NCBI RefSeq assembly: GCF_001668625.1
Contig: NZ_LZLJ01000079.1
Location: forward strand, 1-63,547
DNA: 63,547 nt
Reading direction: 5' to 3'
DNA from: Mycobacterium sp. 1274756.6
Lineage (GTDB): Bacteria; Actinomycetota; Actinomycetes; Mycobacteriales; Mycobacteriaceae
The notes beneath the pieces were generated by a model, which saw nothing but the letters and a program-made list of their open reading frames with translations, did no database searches and was not told the DNA's origin. Positions 8,667-17,873 of the stretch are shown piece after piece. How positions within the stretch are numbered: the stretch's first letter is position 1; every line of letters begins with the position of its first letter. Made by a program: the position numbers and the translations under genes.

Positions 8667-9250
8667 CGGTCCTCTCCGAACACGACGACTTCGCTTGCCA
8701 GCCAACGCCCGTCGACCTCCTCCATCGTCATGGCCACCGGAACCAGGTCGGTGCCCTCTTCGGGCACCGCGGAGTTGCTCACCGTCTGCTTGACCACCAG
8801 CAGCACCTCGACCCGGGTGGGCTCGGCGGATTTGACGGCGCCGTCCACGACGGTGCCGCGGGTGGCCACCTCGTTGTCGATGAGCAGTTTGCGCAGCTGT
8901 GCGCTCGATTTGGTGTAGCGGTCCCGGAACTCCCCGGTCGACCCGTCGATGACCGCGCGCACCTTGTCATCGACCGTGCCGGGATCGGCGGTGGTGAGGG
9001 TGACCGCGAAATCGCGTGCCACGCCGAGAGCCTCGGTGGCAGCCGAGTCGCGGCGATGCTCGGTCACCAGCAGCCGGCCGGCCCACGCCGCACCGGCCAG
9101 CAGGGCTAGCGCCAGCACCGCGGCGCCGCCGCGCAGCAACCAATGCCGCCACTGTGTCCGAACCCCGCCCGCGGTGTCGGCGTCCGGCCCGGTGTCGGCA
9201 CCGGTGGCGTCGGCCACCGCGATGGCCGCGCCCTCAGATGAGGTCGACAT
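8663..9250 (-). CDS. Mce-associated membrane protein (second of pair)
   Basis: A 195-residue protein with one N-terminal transmembrane helix (about residues 38-60) after a cytoplasmic Ala/Gly/Asp-rich leader, then an NTF2-like periplasmic domain ending DGRWLASEVV. This is the Mas (Mce-associated) type encoded downstream of mceF; such proteins are thought to stabilise Mce complexes. It overlaps the preceding paralogue by 17 bases and the next gene by four. It shares the RKLLIDN / DGRWLAS signature with its neighbour, so the two arose by duplication. Confidence 0.88.
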   Translation of the reverse strand: MSTSSEGAAIAVADATGADTGPDADTAGGVRTQWRHWLLRGGAAVLALALLAGAAWAGRLLVTEHRRDSAATEALGVARDFAVTLTTADPGTVDDKVRAVIDGSTGEFRDRYTKSSAQLRKLLIDNEVATRGTVVDGAVKSAEPTRVEVLLVVKQTVSNSAVPEEGTDLVPVAMTMEEVDGRWLASEVVVFGEDR

Positions 9251-9857
9251 TGCTTGCCAGCCAGCGGCCGTCGACGAGTTTCATGGTCATCTGGATCCGG
9301 TTACGGTCGATGCGCGGGCTGGGGTTGACCGCGTTGGTGATCGACTGATCGACGAACAGCAGCACCTCCACCTGCGACGTGGACGCCGATTTCACCGCCG
9401 CGTCCAGCACCACCCCGGTGCCGGCGGCGTCGTTGTCGATCAGGATCTGGCGCAGCTGCGACGCGCCCTGGCTGTACTCGTCCTTGAACCGCCCGGTGGC
9501 CCCGTCGAGGGCCTCGTTGTAGTGCGCGTCGATGTCCTTGGCGTCCAGGGTGGTCAGCACCTCGGCGTAGTCCCGCGCGGCGGCGACGGCCTGCTGCGCG
9601 GCGGTGTCGATGTCGTGCAGTTGCTTGTACCGCCAACCCAGGTATCCGGCGGCCGCCAGTGCGCCGACGAGCACCACCGCGACCACGGCCTGCAGCCAGC
9701 GCCGGCCGGTTCCCGCCGCGGGCGGCGGAGCGGGATCCGGTGTGGTGGCCGCGGTTTCGGCGGTGCTGTCGGCGTCGGCGTCGGCCGGTGGGGACTCGGG
9801 CTCGGTGTCGTCGACGAGTTGGTCGAAGACATCCTGGGTGGCGGAGCGCTTGGACAT
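9234..9857 (-). CDS. Mce-associated membrane protein (first of pair)
   Basis: A 207-residue single-pass membrane protein: acidic cytoplasmic N-terminus (about residues 15-50), transmembrane helix (about 54-74), then an NTF2-like domain ending DGRWLASNVDLI. It begins 15 bases after mceF and overlaps the next Mce-associated gene. Its role is probably assembly or stability of the Mce lipid transporter in the cell envelope, inferred from position and family. Confidence 0.88.
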   Translation of the reverse strand: MSKRSATQDVFDQLVDDTEPESPPADADADSTAETAATTPDPAPPPAAGTGRRWLQAVVAVVLVGALAAAGYLGWRYKQLHDIDTAAQQAVAAARDYAEVLTTLDAKDIDAHYNEALDGATGRFKDEYSQGASQLRQILIDNDAAGTGVVLDAAVKSASTSQVEVLLFVDQSITNAVNPSPRIDRNRIQMTMKLVDGRWLASNVDLI

Positions 9858-9872
9858 GGGGCCTCCGGTGGA

Positions 9873-11144
9873 TCAGTTCGGCACCCAGACCGGCATCTCC
9901 GGGCCGGCGTAGGGGGTGGGAATCGTGTACGGCGGGTAGTTCGGGGTCGGGTCGGTGGTCGCGTGCGGATCGTAGTCCGGGGGCGGGCCCGCGGTGTCGT
10001 CGCCGGCCGGTCGGGGCGCATTGCGGGCACCGCGGATCAGCACCGACGGATCGTGGTCATCGCAGTAGGTGTAGAGGTAGGGCTCGGGAAAGTCCGGCTG
10101 GCTCGGTGGGCGCCGCGGCAGTCCGTAGTCGCAGCTGTAGCGCGGATAGATGTCGGCGACCGCCCAGATCCCGTTGTCGTGGATGATGCTGGACACCCGG
10201 TCGACCATCGAGTCGCGATCCGGGCGCCACAGGTCGGCCAGCGCCGGGGTCCGCAGGTACAGCAGCTGGGAGACGCTGGTGAGGTTGCCCAGCAGTTGCA
10301 CCACGTTCTCCCGGTTGTCGGCGATGAAGGCGTCGATGAGCTCCAGCTGACCGCTGCCGCGGTCCACCAGTTGGCGGAAGCCGGCGTCCATCGCCCCGAC
10401 CCCGTCGAGGATGCCCTGCAGGTTCAGCGACGTGCGCACCAGCCCGTCGTTGAGTTCGGCGGCGGTGTTCAACACGGTACGGGTGGTGCGCAGCATGCTG
10501 ACGGTCTGCGGCAGCACGCCGTCCAGGGTGGAGGCCAGGAAGGCGGCCCCGTCGAAGATCGCGGCCAGTTTGTCCGCGCCGTCGCGGCTGACCCGCAGTT
10601 CGGCGAAGAGGGTGTTGAGCTGGTCGGTGTCCAGTTGGGCCAGCGCCCCGCGGCTGTCATCGATGATCTGTGGCAGCGACACGGTGACCGAGGTCTGGGC
10701 CTTGTCGATCACCGATCCGTCGGTCAGGAACGGGCCCGCGCCGTCGGCCGGCCGGAAGTCCAGGTACTGCTCACCGGCCGCGGACAAACCCGACACCCGC
10801 ACCGGACTCGACCGCGGGATGCGGGTGGCGGCGTCGATCGCGGCGACGGCCTCCACCCCGTCGTCGGTGAGGTTGATCGCGGTGATGCGCCCGACCGGAA
10901 TGCCGCGCACGGTGACGTCCTGGTTGGCCAGCAGCCCACCGGATTCGGCCAGCTGGATCCGTACCGACATCGTCGAGGCGATCGGGTTGATCCCCAACGC
11001 GCCGACCGCGATGTAGGAGAAGGTCACCACCAGCAGCAGGACCAGCCCGGCGGCCGAGACCAGCAGCCGGCGGCGCACCACGAACAGGATCGTGTCGACG
11101 ACGAGACGAGCGCCCCGCTCGGCTAGGTGCGGTGTGGCGCTCAT
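9873..11144 (-). CDS. MCE-family protein MceF
   Basis: A 423-residue MCE protein, last of six. It has an N-terminal transmembrane helix (about residues 20-45) and the MCE/MlaD domain (about 50-130, with VTVRGIPVGRI). A long helical region follows, then a C-terminal Pro/Asp/Tyr-rich tail. ATG 11144 overlaps the mceE stop (ATGA). MCE proteins form a hexameric tunnel that carries lipids across the envelope to the YrbE permeases. Confidence 0.9.
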   Translation of the reverse strand: MSATPHLAERGARLVVDTILFVVRRRLLVSAAGLVLLLVVTFSYIAVGALGINPIASTMSVRIQLAESGGLLANQDVTVRGIPVGRITAINLTDDGVEAVAAIDAATRIPRSSPVRVSGLSAAGEQYLDFRPADGAGPFLTDGSVIDKAQTSVTVSLPQIIDDSRGALAQLDTDQLNTLFAELRVSRDGADKLAAIFDGAAFLASTLDGVLPQTVSMLRTTRTVLNTAAELNDGLVRTSLNLQGILDGVGAMDAGFRQLVDRGSGQLELIDAFIADNRENVVQLLGNLTSVSQLLYLRTPALADLWRPDRDSMVDRVSSIIHDNGIWAVADIYPRYSCDYGLPRRPPSQPDFPEPYLYTYCDDHDPSVLIRGARNAPRPAGDDTAGPPPDYDPHATTDPTPNYPPYTIPTPYAGPEMPVWVPN

Positions 11145-12265
11145 CGGTTCGGTCCGTAGATCTTGTTGAGCAACACGTTCCACTCGTAGCGCAGGCTGCC
11201 GATCATCTGATGCCAGTCGGTGCCGTCGGACCAGTGGAAGCCCGGGTCGCCGGGGTAGTTCTTGTCCGGCCACGGGGTCAGCGACAGCTTGGCGGCAACC
11301 ATGTTCGAGTGTCCGGCGGTGGCGTTGGTGGACTTGATCAGGATGCCGAGCAGCCGGTTGAAGGAGTACAGCGACAGCTCGGGATCGACGGTGATGTCGT
11401 TGAACACCCCGGCCAGCGTGTTGAGGTCGGCCACCATGCCGCGGGTGTCGGTGCCCTGAATCGAGGGGAAGCGGGCAAGCTGGTCGCTGATGTGCCCGAC
11501 CCGGTCGGCCAGATCGGCGATCCGGGTGGTGTTGTCGGCGATGACCGCCATCGCCGGGGCGGCGTCGGTGAGCGCGGCGTCGAGGGTGTCCCGGCGTGCG
11601 GCCATGACCGCCGCCAGCTCGGAGGTGCGCCGCAGCGCCCCGTCGAGCTGATCGGAGCGGGCGGTCAGGCGCGACAACAGCTCCCGGGTCTCCGCGAGCA
11701 GGGTTTCCATCTTGGCGCCGCGTCCGCCCAGCGCCCGCCCGGCCCCGTTGGTCGTCTTGACCAGGTAGCCGACGGTGCCGCCGTTGACCAGCATGGCCAT
11801 CGAGTTGAGCAGCTCCTCGACGGTGGGGGCGGCGGCGGTGTCCTGCAGCGGGATGACGTCACCGTCGTGCAGTTGCGCGGCGTCGGGCGCCTGCTCGGGG
11901 TCGGGCCTGATCTGGACGAAGACGTCGCCGAGCAGGGTCGCGGACCGCAGCTCCGCGGTGGCGCCGGTGTACAGCGGCACATCGGATCGGATCCGCAGGC
12001 TCACCTTGGCGTTGAAGTCCTGGGCGCGGATCGCGCCGACCTCGCCGATGTCGGCGCCGTAGAGTTTGACTTTCGCCTTGGCCGGCAGGTTCAGCGCGTT
12101 GGAGAAGATCGCGGTCAGCTCGTAGTTGTCCGAGCCCGCTTCCGGCGCGGGCAACGGCAGCGCGTCGAGCCCGGTGGCGCAGCCGGCCAGCAGCGCGGTG
12201 AGCGCGGTCGCCAGCACCGCGCGGGTCCCGCGTTTGATGGTGCGCATCGACGGTCTGCCCCTCAT
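11141..12265 (-). CDS. MCE-family lipoprotein MceE
   Basis: A 374-residue MCE protein with a lipoprotein signal: positively charged start, hydrophobic stretch and lipobox LLAGC (Cys at about residue 29), as usual for MceE (LprK-type). The MCE domain spans about residues 45-130. ATG 12265 overlaps the mceD stop by four bases. It is the lipid-anchored subunit of the six-protein Mce tunnel. Confidence 0.92.
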   Translation of the reverse strand: MRGRPSMRTIKRGTRAVLATALTALLAGCATGLDALPLPAPEAGSDNYELTAIFSNALNLPAKAKVKLYGADIGEVGAIRAQDFNAKVSLRIRSDVPLYTGATAELRSATLLGDVFVQIRPDPEQAPDAAQLHDGDVIPLQDTAAAPTVEELLNSMAMLVNGGTVGYLVKTTNGAGRALGGRGAKMETLLAETRELLSRLTARSDQLDGALRRTSELAAVMAARRDTLDAALTDAAPAMAVIADNTTRIADLADRVGHISDQLARFPSIQGTDTRGMVADLNTLAGVFNDITVDPELSLYSFNRLLGILIKSTNATAGHSNMVAAKLSLTPWPDKNYPGDPGFHWSDGTDWHQMIGSLRYEWNVLLNKIYGPNR

Positions 12266-13380
12266 GGCGTACCACTGATCCCGTTGGCCATCAGGTCGAG
12301 CATCTGGGTCAGCCCGAAGTCCGGTCCGTAGTCCTGGAGCGTTCCGGTGGCGCAGCCGAGTTGTTTCAGCCCCATCAGGTTGCACATCTCCTTGGCGAAC
12401 TGGCCGTTGAAGACGATCTTGTCGACCAGGGCGTGGGCGCGCAGGCTGCCGGCGACCGGGTCGATGATGCGGTAGATGTTGTCGACGGTCAGCGGCGCCA
12501 CGTCGAGCAGTTCGGCGAGCTCGCGCTGGTTGTCGGTGAGGGTGGTGGTGATGGCGTGGGTCTGGGCGAAGGTGGTGGTCAGTTCCTCCCGGTGGTCGTC
12601 GAGCAGCCGGGTCGCCTGGTCGAGGATCTGGTTGAGCTTGGCGCCGGTGGTGCCCGAGCCGAGGTCCTCGGCGGCGAGGATGTCGCTGAGCTGACGCAGA
12701 TTCGAGCTGAACTCGCGGATCTCGGCGTCGTTGTCGGCCGCGGCCTGGGTGAGGTCGGCGACGCTGGTGATGATCGCCTGGATGCTCTCCTTGCTGCGGG
12801 CGCCCTTGTCGTCGCCGACCCGCAGCGCCTGGGAGAGCTTGTCCAGGGTGGTTTTGATGGCCGCGGAGTTGTCGGCGGTGATCGCCGAGCCGAGGCTGAC
12901 CAGATCGCCCAGCGGGCCCTGGCCGTTGTCGTCGCCGTGTAATGCTTTGCCCAGTTTGTCGACCATCGACAGGGTGCGGCCGAACTCGACCGGGGTGCGG
13001 GTGCGGCCGAGGCCCAGGACGTCGCCGTCTTTGAGGGTCGCCCCGCCGCGGTAGGGCGGGGTGAGCTCGACGTGGCGGTCGGTGAGGATCGAGCTGGACA
13101 CGGTGACCGCCTGGGCGTCGGCGGGGATCGCGACGTCGCGGTCGATCGACAGGGTCACCGCGACGTGGCCGCCTTCGTTGTGGATGCGGGTCACCTTGCC
13201 GACCTGCATGCCCAGCACCGAAACCCCGTTGCCCTCATAGAGTCCGACGACGTCCTCGAAGTGGGCGGTGACGGTGATGTGTCGGTTGAGCAGCCGGGGG
13301 AGCACCGCTGCCGCAGTGACGGCCACCGTCGCGACCACGATCGTCGCGACGGCCAGAGCGATCCGCAGCCGGCCGCTCAT
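12262..13380 (-). CDS. MCE-family protein MceD
   Basis: A 372-residue MCE protein with an N-terminal transmembrane helix (about residues 5-28), an MCE domain (NGVSVLGMQVGKV) and a helical C-terminal region ending DLMANGISGTP. ATG 13380 overlaps the mceC stop (ATGA). It is the fourth MCE gene of the operon and is translationally coupled on both sides. Confidence 0.9.
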   Translation of the reverse strand: MSGRLRIALAVATIVVATVAVTAAAVLPRLLNRHITVTAHFEDVVGLYEGNGVSVLGMQVGKVTRIHNEGGHVAVTLSIDRDVAIPADAQAVTVSSSILTDRHVELTPPYRGGATLKDGDVLGLGRTRTPVEFGRTLSMVDKLGKALHGDDNGQGPLGDLVSLGSAITADNSAAIKTTLDKLSQALRVGDDKGARSKESIQAIITSVADLTQAAADNDAEIREFSSNLRQLSDILAAEDLGSGTTGAKLNQILDQATRLLDDHREELTTTFAQTHAITTTLTDNQRELAELLDVAPLTVDNIYRIIDPVAGSLRAHALVDKIVFNGQFAKEMCNLMGLKQLGCATGTLQDYGPDFGLTQMLDLMANGISGTP

Positions 13381-14411
13381 CCGCAGTCCTTGAAGTACTC
13401 GACGAGGTTGAACTGCCGGGCCCGGCCGCTGATCGCGCACATCCACGCGTCGATGAACGGGCCGGCCGGCGCGTTGAGCTCCAGGGCGTTGCCGGTGCCG
13501 GTCATGTTGGCCAGGTTTCGCACCGTCACCGGGGCGACCTGCAGGATGTTGCGCAGCAGCGCGTCGTGATCGGTCATCATCGTGGTGAACTCGGCGAGGT
13601 TGGTGATCAGCTGCCGGATCTCGGGTTCGTCACCCAGGATGGTCTGCGCGCGCTCGACCAGCGTGGTGGCGCTGGCGAACAACCGGTGCACCGCTTCACG
13701 GCGGGTGGTGATCTCGCGCAGCAGATCGCGGCCCTGCAGCACCAACGCGCCGAGGTCGGCTTTCTGGTTGCGCAGCATCGTGGTCAGCGCGTCGGCGTTG
13801 GTGAGCAGGGTGCCGAGCTGGTCGCGGCGGCCGGCCATGATGCCCGACAGGGATTCGAGGTTGGCCAGGGCTTCGGGCAGGGCTTCGGGCAGGCCCTGCA
13901 GGCTGCGGTTCATCGTCTTGACCGATTCCACCACCCGCTCGGCGTCGAGCGGCTCGAAGGTGCTGGTCGCCCCGGCCAGGGTCTTCTGCAGGTCGTAGGG
14001 GACCTCGGTGTTGGCCAGCGGAATGGTGCGGTCGCTGAGTTCGGCGGTGCCCGAGGGCCGCAGCTCCAGATAGCGGGCGCCGAGGATGGTGGTGAGTTTG
14101 ATTGCCGCGCGGCTGGTTTCGCCGACGTGCACGCCGTTGCCGACGGTGAACGACACCACGACGTGATCGCCGGCCAACCGCACGCCGTCGACGGTGCCGA
14201 CCTGGATCCCGGCGACGGTGACCTGGTTGCCCTTGCTGATCTGGGCGGCTTGGGCGAACTCGGCGTGGTAGCGGGTCTTGCCGAGGTTGAGGTTGCCGAA
14301 CAGCACGACCGCGGCCAGCATCGCCCCGATCAGCACCAGACCGATGACGCCCAGCCAGATCTTGTTGTAGGACTCCAAGGGCCGCGCGAACCGGCCGGAC
14401 CGGGTAACCAT
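13377..14411 (-). CDS. MCE-family protein MceC
   Basis: A 344-residue MCE protein with one N-terminal transmembrane helix (about residues 18-40) and the MCE domain (NQVTVAGIQVGTVDGV). The start is ATG 14411, which has AGGTGA five bases upstream; GTG 14420 overlapping the mceB stop is an alternative. It is the third MCE gene of the operon. Confidence 0.9.
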   Translation of the reverse strand: MVTRSGRFARPLESYNKIWLGVIGLVLIGAMLAAVVLFGNLNLGKTRYHAEFAQAAQISKGNQVTVAGIQVGTVDGVRLAGDHVVVSFTVGNGVHVGETSRAAIKLTTILGARYLELRPSGTAELSDRTIPLANTEVPYDLQKTLAGATSTFEPLDAERVVESVKTMNRSLQGLPEALPEALANLESLSGIMAGRRDQLGTLLTNADALTTMLRNQKADLGALVLQGRDLLREITTRREAVHRLFASATTLVERAQTILGDEPEIRQLITNLAEFTTMMTDHDALLRNILQVAPVTVRNLANMTGTGNALELNAPAGPFIDAWMCAISGRARQFNLVEYFKDCG

Positions 14412-14416
14412 CGCTA

Positions 14417-15472
14417 TCACCTGCAGATCGGGGTGTGGAGGCCTTGGACGGTGTCGCCGGGGGTGGCGGCGGCGACGAAGGCGCGGAACCAGTAGAACAG
14501 GCCTTGCCAGAAGGCGAAGTCGACGTTGCAGGGATAGCCGTTGATGTAGGCGCCCTCCTGGGTGATGCGGGCGAAGCCCTTGAGCAGCAGCGGCAGGTTG
14601 GCGGCCAGGTAGGCGAACCGTTCCCGTCCGTCGTGCAGGCCGTAGTCGAGGAAGCCGGGTTGCCGCCCGATGAACTCCTGCACGTCGGGGGTGATGGTGT
14701 CGACGATCGTGGCCAGCCGCCCGACGGTGGAGTTGGTGGAGCCGACCGAGGCGACCAGCTGGTCGCGGCGGGCCGCCAGCTCGGACATCACCGAGCGGGT
14801 CTGGCCGATCATGTTCTGCAGGTTGTCGTTCTGCGCCGACAGGCTGGCCATCAGGTCGTTGAGGTTGCCGATCAGGTCGCCGAGCACCTGGTCGGGCCCG
14901 GCGAGGGTCTCGGCCAGCATCGAGGCCTGTGTCGTCAACACCAGCACCGAGGTCTCGTCGCCCTGAAACGCCTGGATCAACGCGGTGGTGAGGTTGTCGA
15001 CCTGCTCGGGGTCGAGCTGGGTGAACAGCGGCTCGAAACCGTTGAGCATGTAGGAGATGTCGAACGACGGCACCGTGCGTTCGATGGGGATGTGGCCGTG
15101 GTCGGGCAGCGCCGAGCGGGGCCCGGTGGCGTCGGGGTCCTGGGACAGTCCGAGATAGCGCTGGCCGATGACGTTCTGGTAGGTCACCGAGGCGATCGTG
15201 TCGGTGTAGAGGGTCTGGTCGGCTTGGACGCGGAAGGTGACGCGGGCGTCGGTGCCCTCCAGTTCGATCTTGTCCACCCGGCCGACCCGCACCCCCGCGA
15301 CGCGGACGTCGTCGCCGGGCGCCATGCCCAGGATGTCGCTGAACGTCGCCGTATAGGTGTGGGTGGGGCCGGCCACCTCGCGCTCCAGGGTGGCGTAGAC
15401 CATCCAGGTCATCGCCAGCGACATGACCGTGAATAGGGACAGCCCGATCACGGCCTTGCGGTGGCGTTTCAT
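14417..15472 (-). CDS. MCE-family protein MceB
   Basis: A 351-residue MCE protein: N-terminal transmembrane helix (about residues 7-28), MCE domain (DDVRVAGVRVGRVDKI) and the C-terminal region typical of MceB, with cysteines in NGYPCNVDF and at the end (TPICR). The start overlaps the mceA stop (ATGA, 15469-15472). It is the second MCE gene of the operon. Confidence 0.9.
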   Translation of the reverse strand: MKRHRKAVIGLSLFTVMSLAMTWMVYATLEREVAGPTHTYTATFSDILGMAPGDDVRVAGVRVGRVDKIELEGTDARVTFRVQADQTLYTDTIASVTYQNVIGQRYLGLSQDPDATGPRSALPDHGHIPIERTVPSFDISYMLNGFEPLFTQLDPEQVDNLTTALIQAFQGDETSVLVLTTQASMLAETLAGPDQVLGDLIGNLNDLMASLSAQNDNLQNMIGQTRSVMSELAARRDQLVASVGSTNSTVGRLATIVDTITPDVQEFIGRQPGFLDYGLHDGRERFAYLAANLPLLLKGFARITQEGAYINGYPCNVDFAFWQGLFYWFRAFVAAATPGDTVQGLHTPICR

Positions 15473-17007
15473 CGCTCACCTCCGGCGTCGGCCATGAGGT
15501 GTACGGTCATGCCGCGGGCGACCGGACCCAACAGCAGTTGGGTGGCCGCGGTGGGGGAGCCGCCCACGATGCGGGCGAGTTGGGCGGCCTCCTGGCGGCT
15601 GCCGACCGGGCCGACGTTGCCGCCGACCACCGCTGAGTACGGGATGGCGTCCGACGGGGGCAGGTCGGTGGAGGCCGGTGCGGCCGCCGGCGGGCCGGGC
15701 GGCGGCGGTCCCGGTGGCGGTGGGCCGGGCAGTTGGGCGGAGCCGGGCGGCAGCGGCGGCACCATCCCCGGCAGCACCGGCGGGGCCGGCGGGCCCTGCG
15801 GGTCCCCGGGCATCGAGTGGCGCGGCGGGGTGAGGTTGGGCCGGTTCTCGGTGACGTAGGGCGGCACCGAGGCGTCCACCGAGTCCAGCGCGGGATACAG
15901 GTCGGGCGCGGTGGGGGTCTCCGGCGCGGTGTAGCAACTGGGGCCTACCAGCTCGCCGTAGCGTGGGCAGTCCGCGCGCACGTAGGTGCGGCTGGGGGTG
16001 AGCGCGACGACGGCCTTGAGGGTCAACAGGTTGGTCTGCGGATCCCAGGCCTCGTCGTGGAACTTGTTGGCCAACACCTGAAGCCGGGTGGACACCCCGT
16101 GGAACTGGTCGGCGTGGTCGGCGATCACCCCCAGCGGCGGGCTGAACTGCGTGGTGACGGTGATCATGCGGTCGACCTGGTTGTCCAGTGCGCGGCCCAC
16201 CGTGTCGGTGGTGTTGAGCCCGCCGCCGAGGAAATCGGTGAGCTGGCTGCGCTTCTCGGCGAACGTGCGCATCGGCTTGATCGAGTTGTCCAGCGCATCG
16301 AACAGTTCCGGGGCGGAGTCGCGCAAACCGTCGGCGGCGTCGTGCAGCGCCGAGATCGTCGACGGCGTGGCGGCGTCGGTGCCGACCACGGTGTTGAGCC
16401 GGCTGAGGACTTCGATGAGATTGTGGCCGGTGTCGGTGATCTCGTCGCCGCGCCCCTTGGTGGCCTCGCCCAGTGCTGCCATGACGCCGATGGTCTGGCT
16501 GTCGGGTTTGCGGCCCACCGCGGCCAACAACTCGCGCAGTTTGGCCAACACGTTCTGGAACAAGACGGTGGGCAGCGTGGTGTCCTCGGGCACCAATGAG
16601 CCGCTGTGCAGCGAGCCGTCAGCGGGGCCGTTGTCGACCAGTTGCACCGCCGAGACCGCGAACACGTTGGTCGGGATCACCCGGGCCGTCACGGTGTTGG
16701 GGATGCGCTCGGCGTATTCGGGTTTGAGGTTGACGTGCACCAGGTTCGGTCCGCCGTGGCGCGACGGGGTGACCCCGGAGACCGAGCCGACCAGCACGCT
16801 GCGGAACTTCACATCCGAGCGGGCCGGCAGGCCGTCGCCGATGTTGACCAGTTCGACGGTGACGCGCACCAGGTTGTCGAAGCTGCCTTTGGATTTGGCG
16901 ACCATCGCCGCCGACGCCGCGACAGCGACCAGCACGAAGCAGGTGCCCAGCGCGATCAGCCGCGGCAGCGACGGGCTGCGCGGGTTGAAGTCGAACGGGT
17001 TGGGCAC
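15469..17007 (-). CDS. MCE-family protein MceA
   Basis: A 512-residue MCE protein, the longest of the six. It has an N-terminal transmembrane helix (about residues 17-40), an MCE domain (about 45-125), a long helical region and a C-terminal Pro/Gly-rich low-complexity segment (about 415-465) that could span or contact the cell wall. GTG 17007 begins two bases after the yrbEB stop. It is the first MCE subunit of the operon. Confidence 0.9.
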   Translation of the reverse strand: MPNPFDFNPRSPSLPRLIALGTCFVLVAVAASAAMVAKSKGSFDNLVRVTVELVNIGDGLPARSDVKFRSVLVGSVSGVTPSRHGGPNLVHVNLKPEYAERIPNTVTARVIPTNVFAVSAVQLVDNGPADGSLHSGSLVPEDTTLPTVLFQNVLAKLRELLAAVGRKPDSQTIGVMAALGEATKGRGDEITDTGHNLIEVLSRLNTVVGTDAATPSTISALHDAADGLRDSAPELFDALDNSIKPMRTFAEKRSQLTDFLGGGLNTTDTVGRALDNQVDRMITVTTQFSPPLGVIADHADQFHGVSTRLQVLANKFHDEAWDPQTNLLTLKAVVALTPSRTYVRADCPRYGELVGPSCYTAPETPTAPDLYPALDSVDASVPPYVTENRPNLTPPRHSMPGDPQGPPAPPVLPGMVPPLPPGSAQLPGPPPPGPPPPGPPAAAPASTDLPPSDAIPYSAVVGGNVGPVGSRQEAAQLARIVGGSPTAATQLLLGPVARGMTVHLMADAGGER

Positions 17008-17009
17008 GG

Positions 17010-17873
17010 CTAGCCACCGAACCTCGCGCCGGACTCGACGCCCCACAGCGCCATCGTCAGCAGCATGTTGACGATGATCACCACGGTGACGCTCGAGCGC
17101 ATCGCCCGGCCGGCGGCCACCCCGACACCGGCCGGGCCGCCGCTGGCGAAAAAGCCGTAGTAGCACTGGATGGTCGAGGAGATGAAGACGAACACCACCG
17201 CTTTGATCGTCGCGTAGAAGACGTCGCGGCTGTTGATGAACAGCGAGAAGTAGTGCAGGTAGGAGCCGGTGGACTGGCCGGCGGTCATGCTGACCGCCTG
17301 ACAGGCCAGATATGCCAGCGCCAGCGAGGTCAGAAACAACGGGATGACCGCGATGACCGAGGCGATCACCCGGGTCGCCACCAGGTAGGGCACCGGGTTG
17401 ATCGCCAGGGCGTCCATGGCGTCGATCTCCTCGTTGATCCGCATCGCGCCCAGCTGCGCGGTGAACCGGCAGCCGGCCTGGGCGATGAACGCCATCGCGA
17501 TCATGATCGGGGCCAGCTCACGGGTGGTGGCGAAGGAGGAGATCAGCCCGGTCGCCGGGCCCAGACCGAGCAGGTTGAGCGCGTTGTAGCCTTCGACGGC
17601 CACCAGCGCGCCGGCGGTGATGCCCAGCACCGCGGCGACGTTGACGGTGCCGCCGCCGACGACGATCGAGCCGTTGCCCCAGGAGATGTCGGAGAGCAGC
17701 CGCTGCAGTTCCCGGCGGTAGTAGCGCAGCATCACCGGCAGCGAGGCGAGCACCTGGCCGAAGAAATACACCATGTGGCCGGTCTTGCCAATCGAGCGGC
17801 CGAGGGCGGCGGCGGCGAGTTTGAGCCAGCGGTAGCCGGGCAGCTGGTAGGTGCTCGGGGTCGCGGCGGTCAC
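17010..17873 (-). CDS. MlaE-family ABC transporter permease YrbEB
   Basis: A 287-residue integral membrane permease of the MlaE/YrbE family with five to six hydrophobic helices. The conserved EEIDAMDALAINP segment, in which the coupling helix contacts the MceG/Mkl-type ATPase, is intact. The start GTG 17873 overlaps the yrbEA stop (GTGA). It pairs with YrbEA as the inner membrane part of the Mce importer; no ATPase gene is encoded in the window, as is usual because a shared ATPase lies elsewhere. Confidence 0.93.
   Translation of the reverse strand: MTAATPSTYQLPGYRWLKLAAAALGRSIGKTGHMVYFFGQVLASLPVMLRYYRRELQRLLSDISWGNGSIVVGGGTVNVAAVLGITAGALVAVEGYNALNLLGLGPATGLISSFATTRELAPIMIAMAFIAQAGCRFTAQLGAMRINEEIDAMDALAINPVPYLVATRVIASVIAVIPLFLTSLALAYLACQAVSMTAGQSTGSYLHYFSLFINSRDVFYATIKAVVFVFISSTIQCYYGFFASGGPAGVGVAAGRAMRSSVTVVIIVNMLLTMALWGVESGARFGG

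Noticed and set aside
8949..12331. Long plus-strand frames opposite mceE, mceF and the Mce-associated genes
   Set aside because: Antisense shadows of conserved MCE genes; repetitive Val/Gly/Arg/Gln composition and no domain.
13377..15479. 700-codon minus-strand frame extending MceC upstream
   Set aside because: The first half is an off-frame reading of mceB; the real mceC starts at 14411 with a ribosome binding site.
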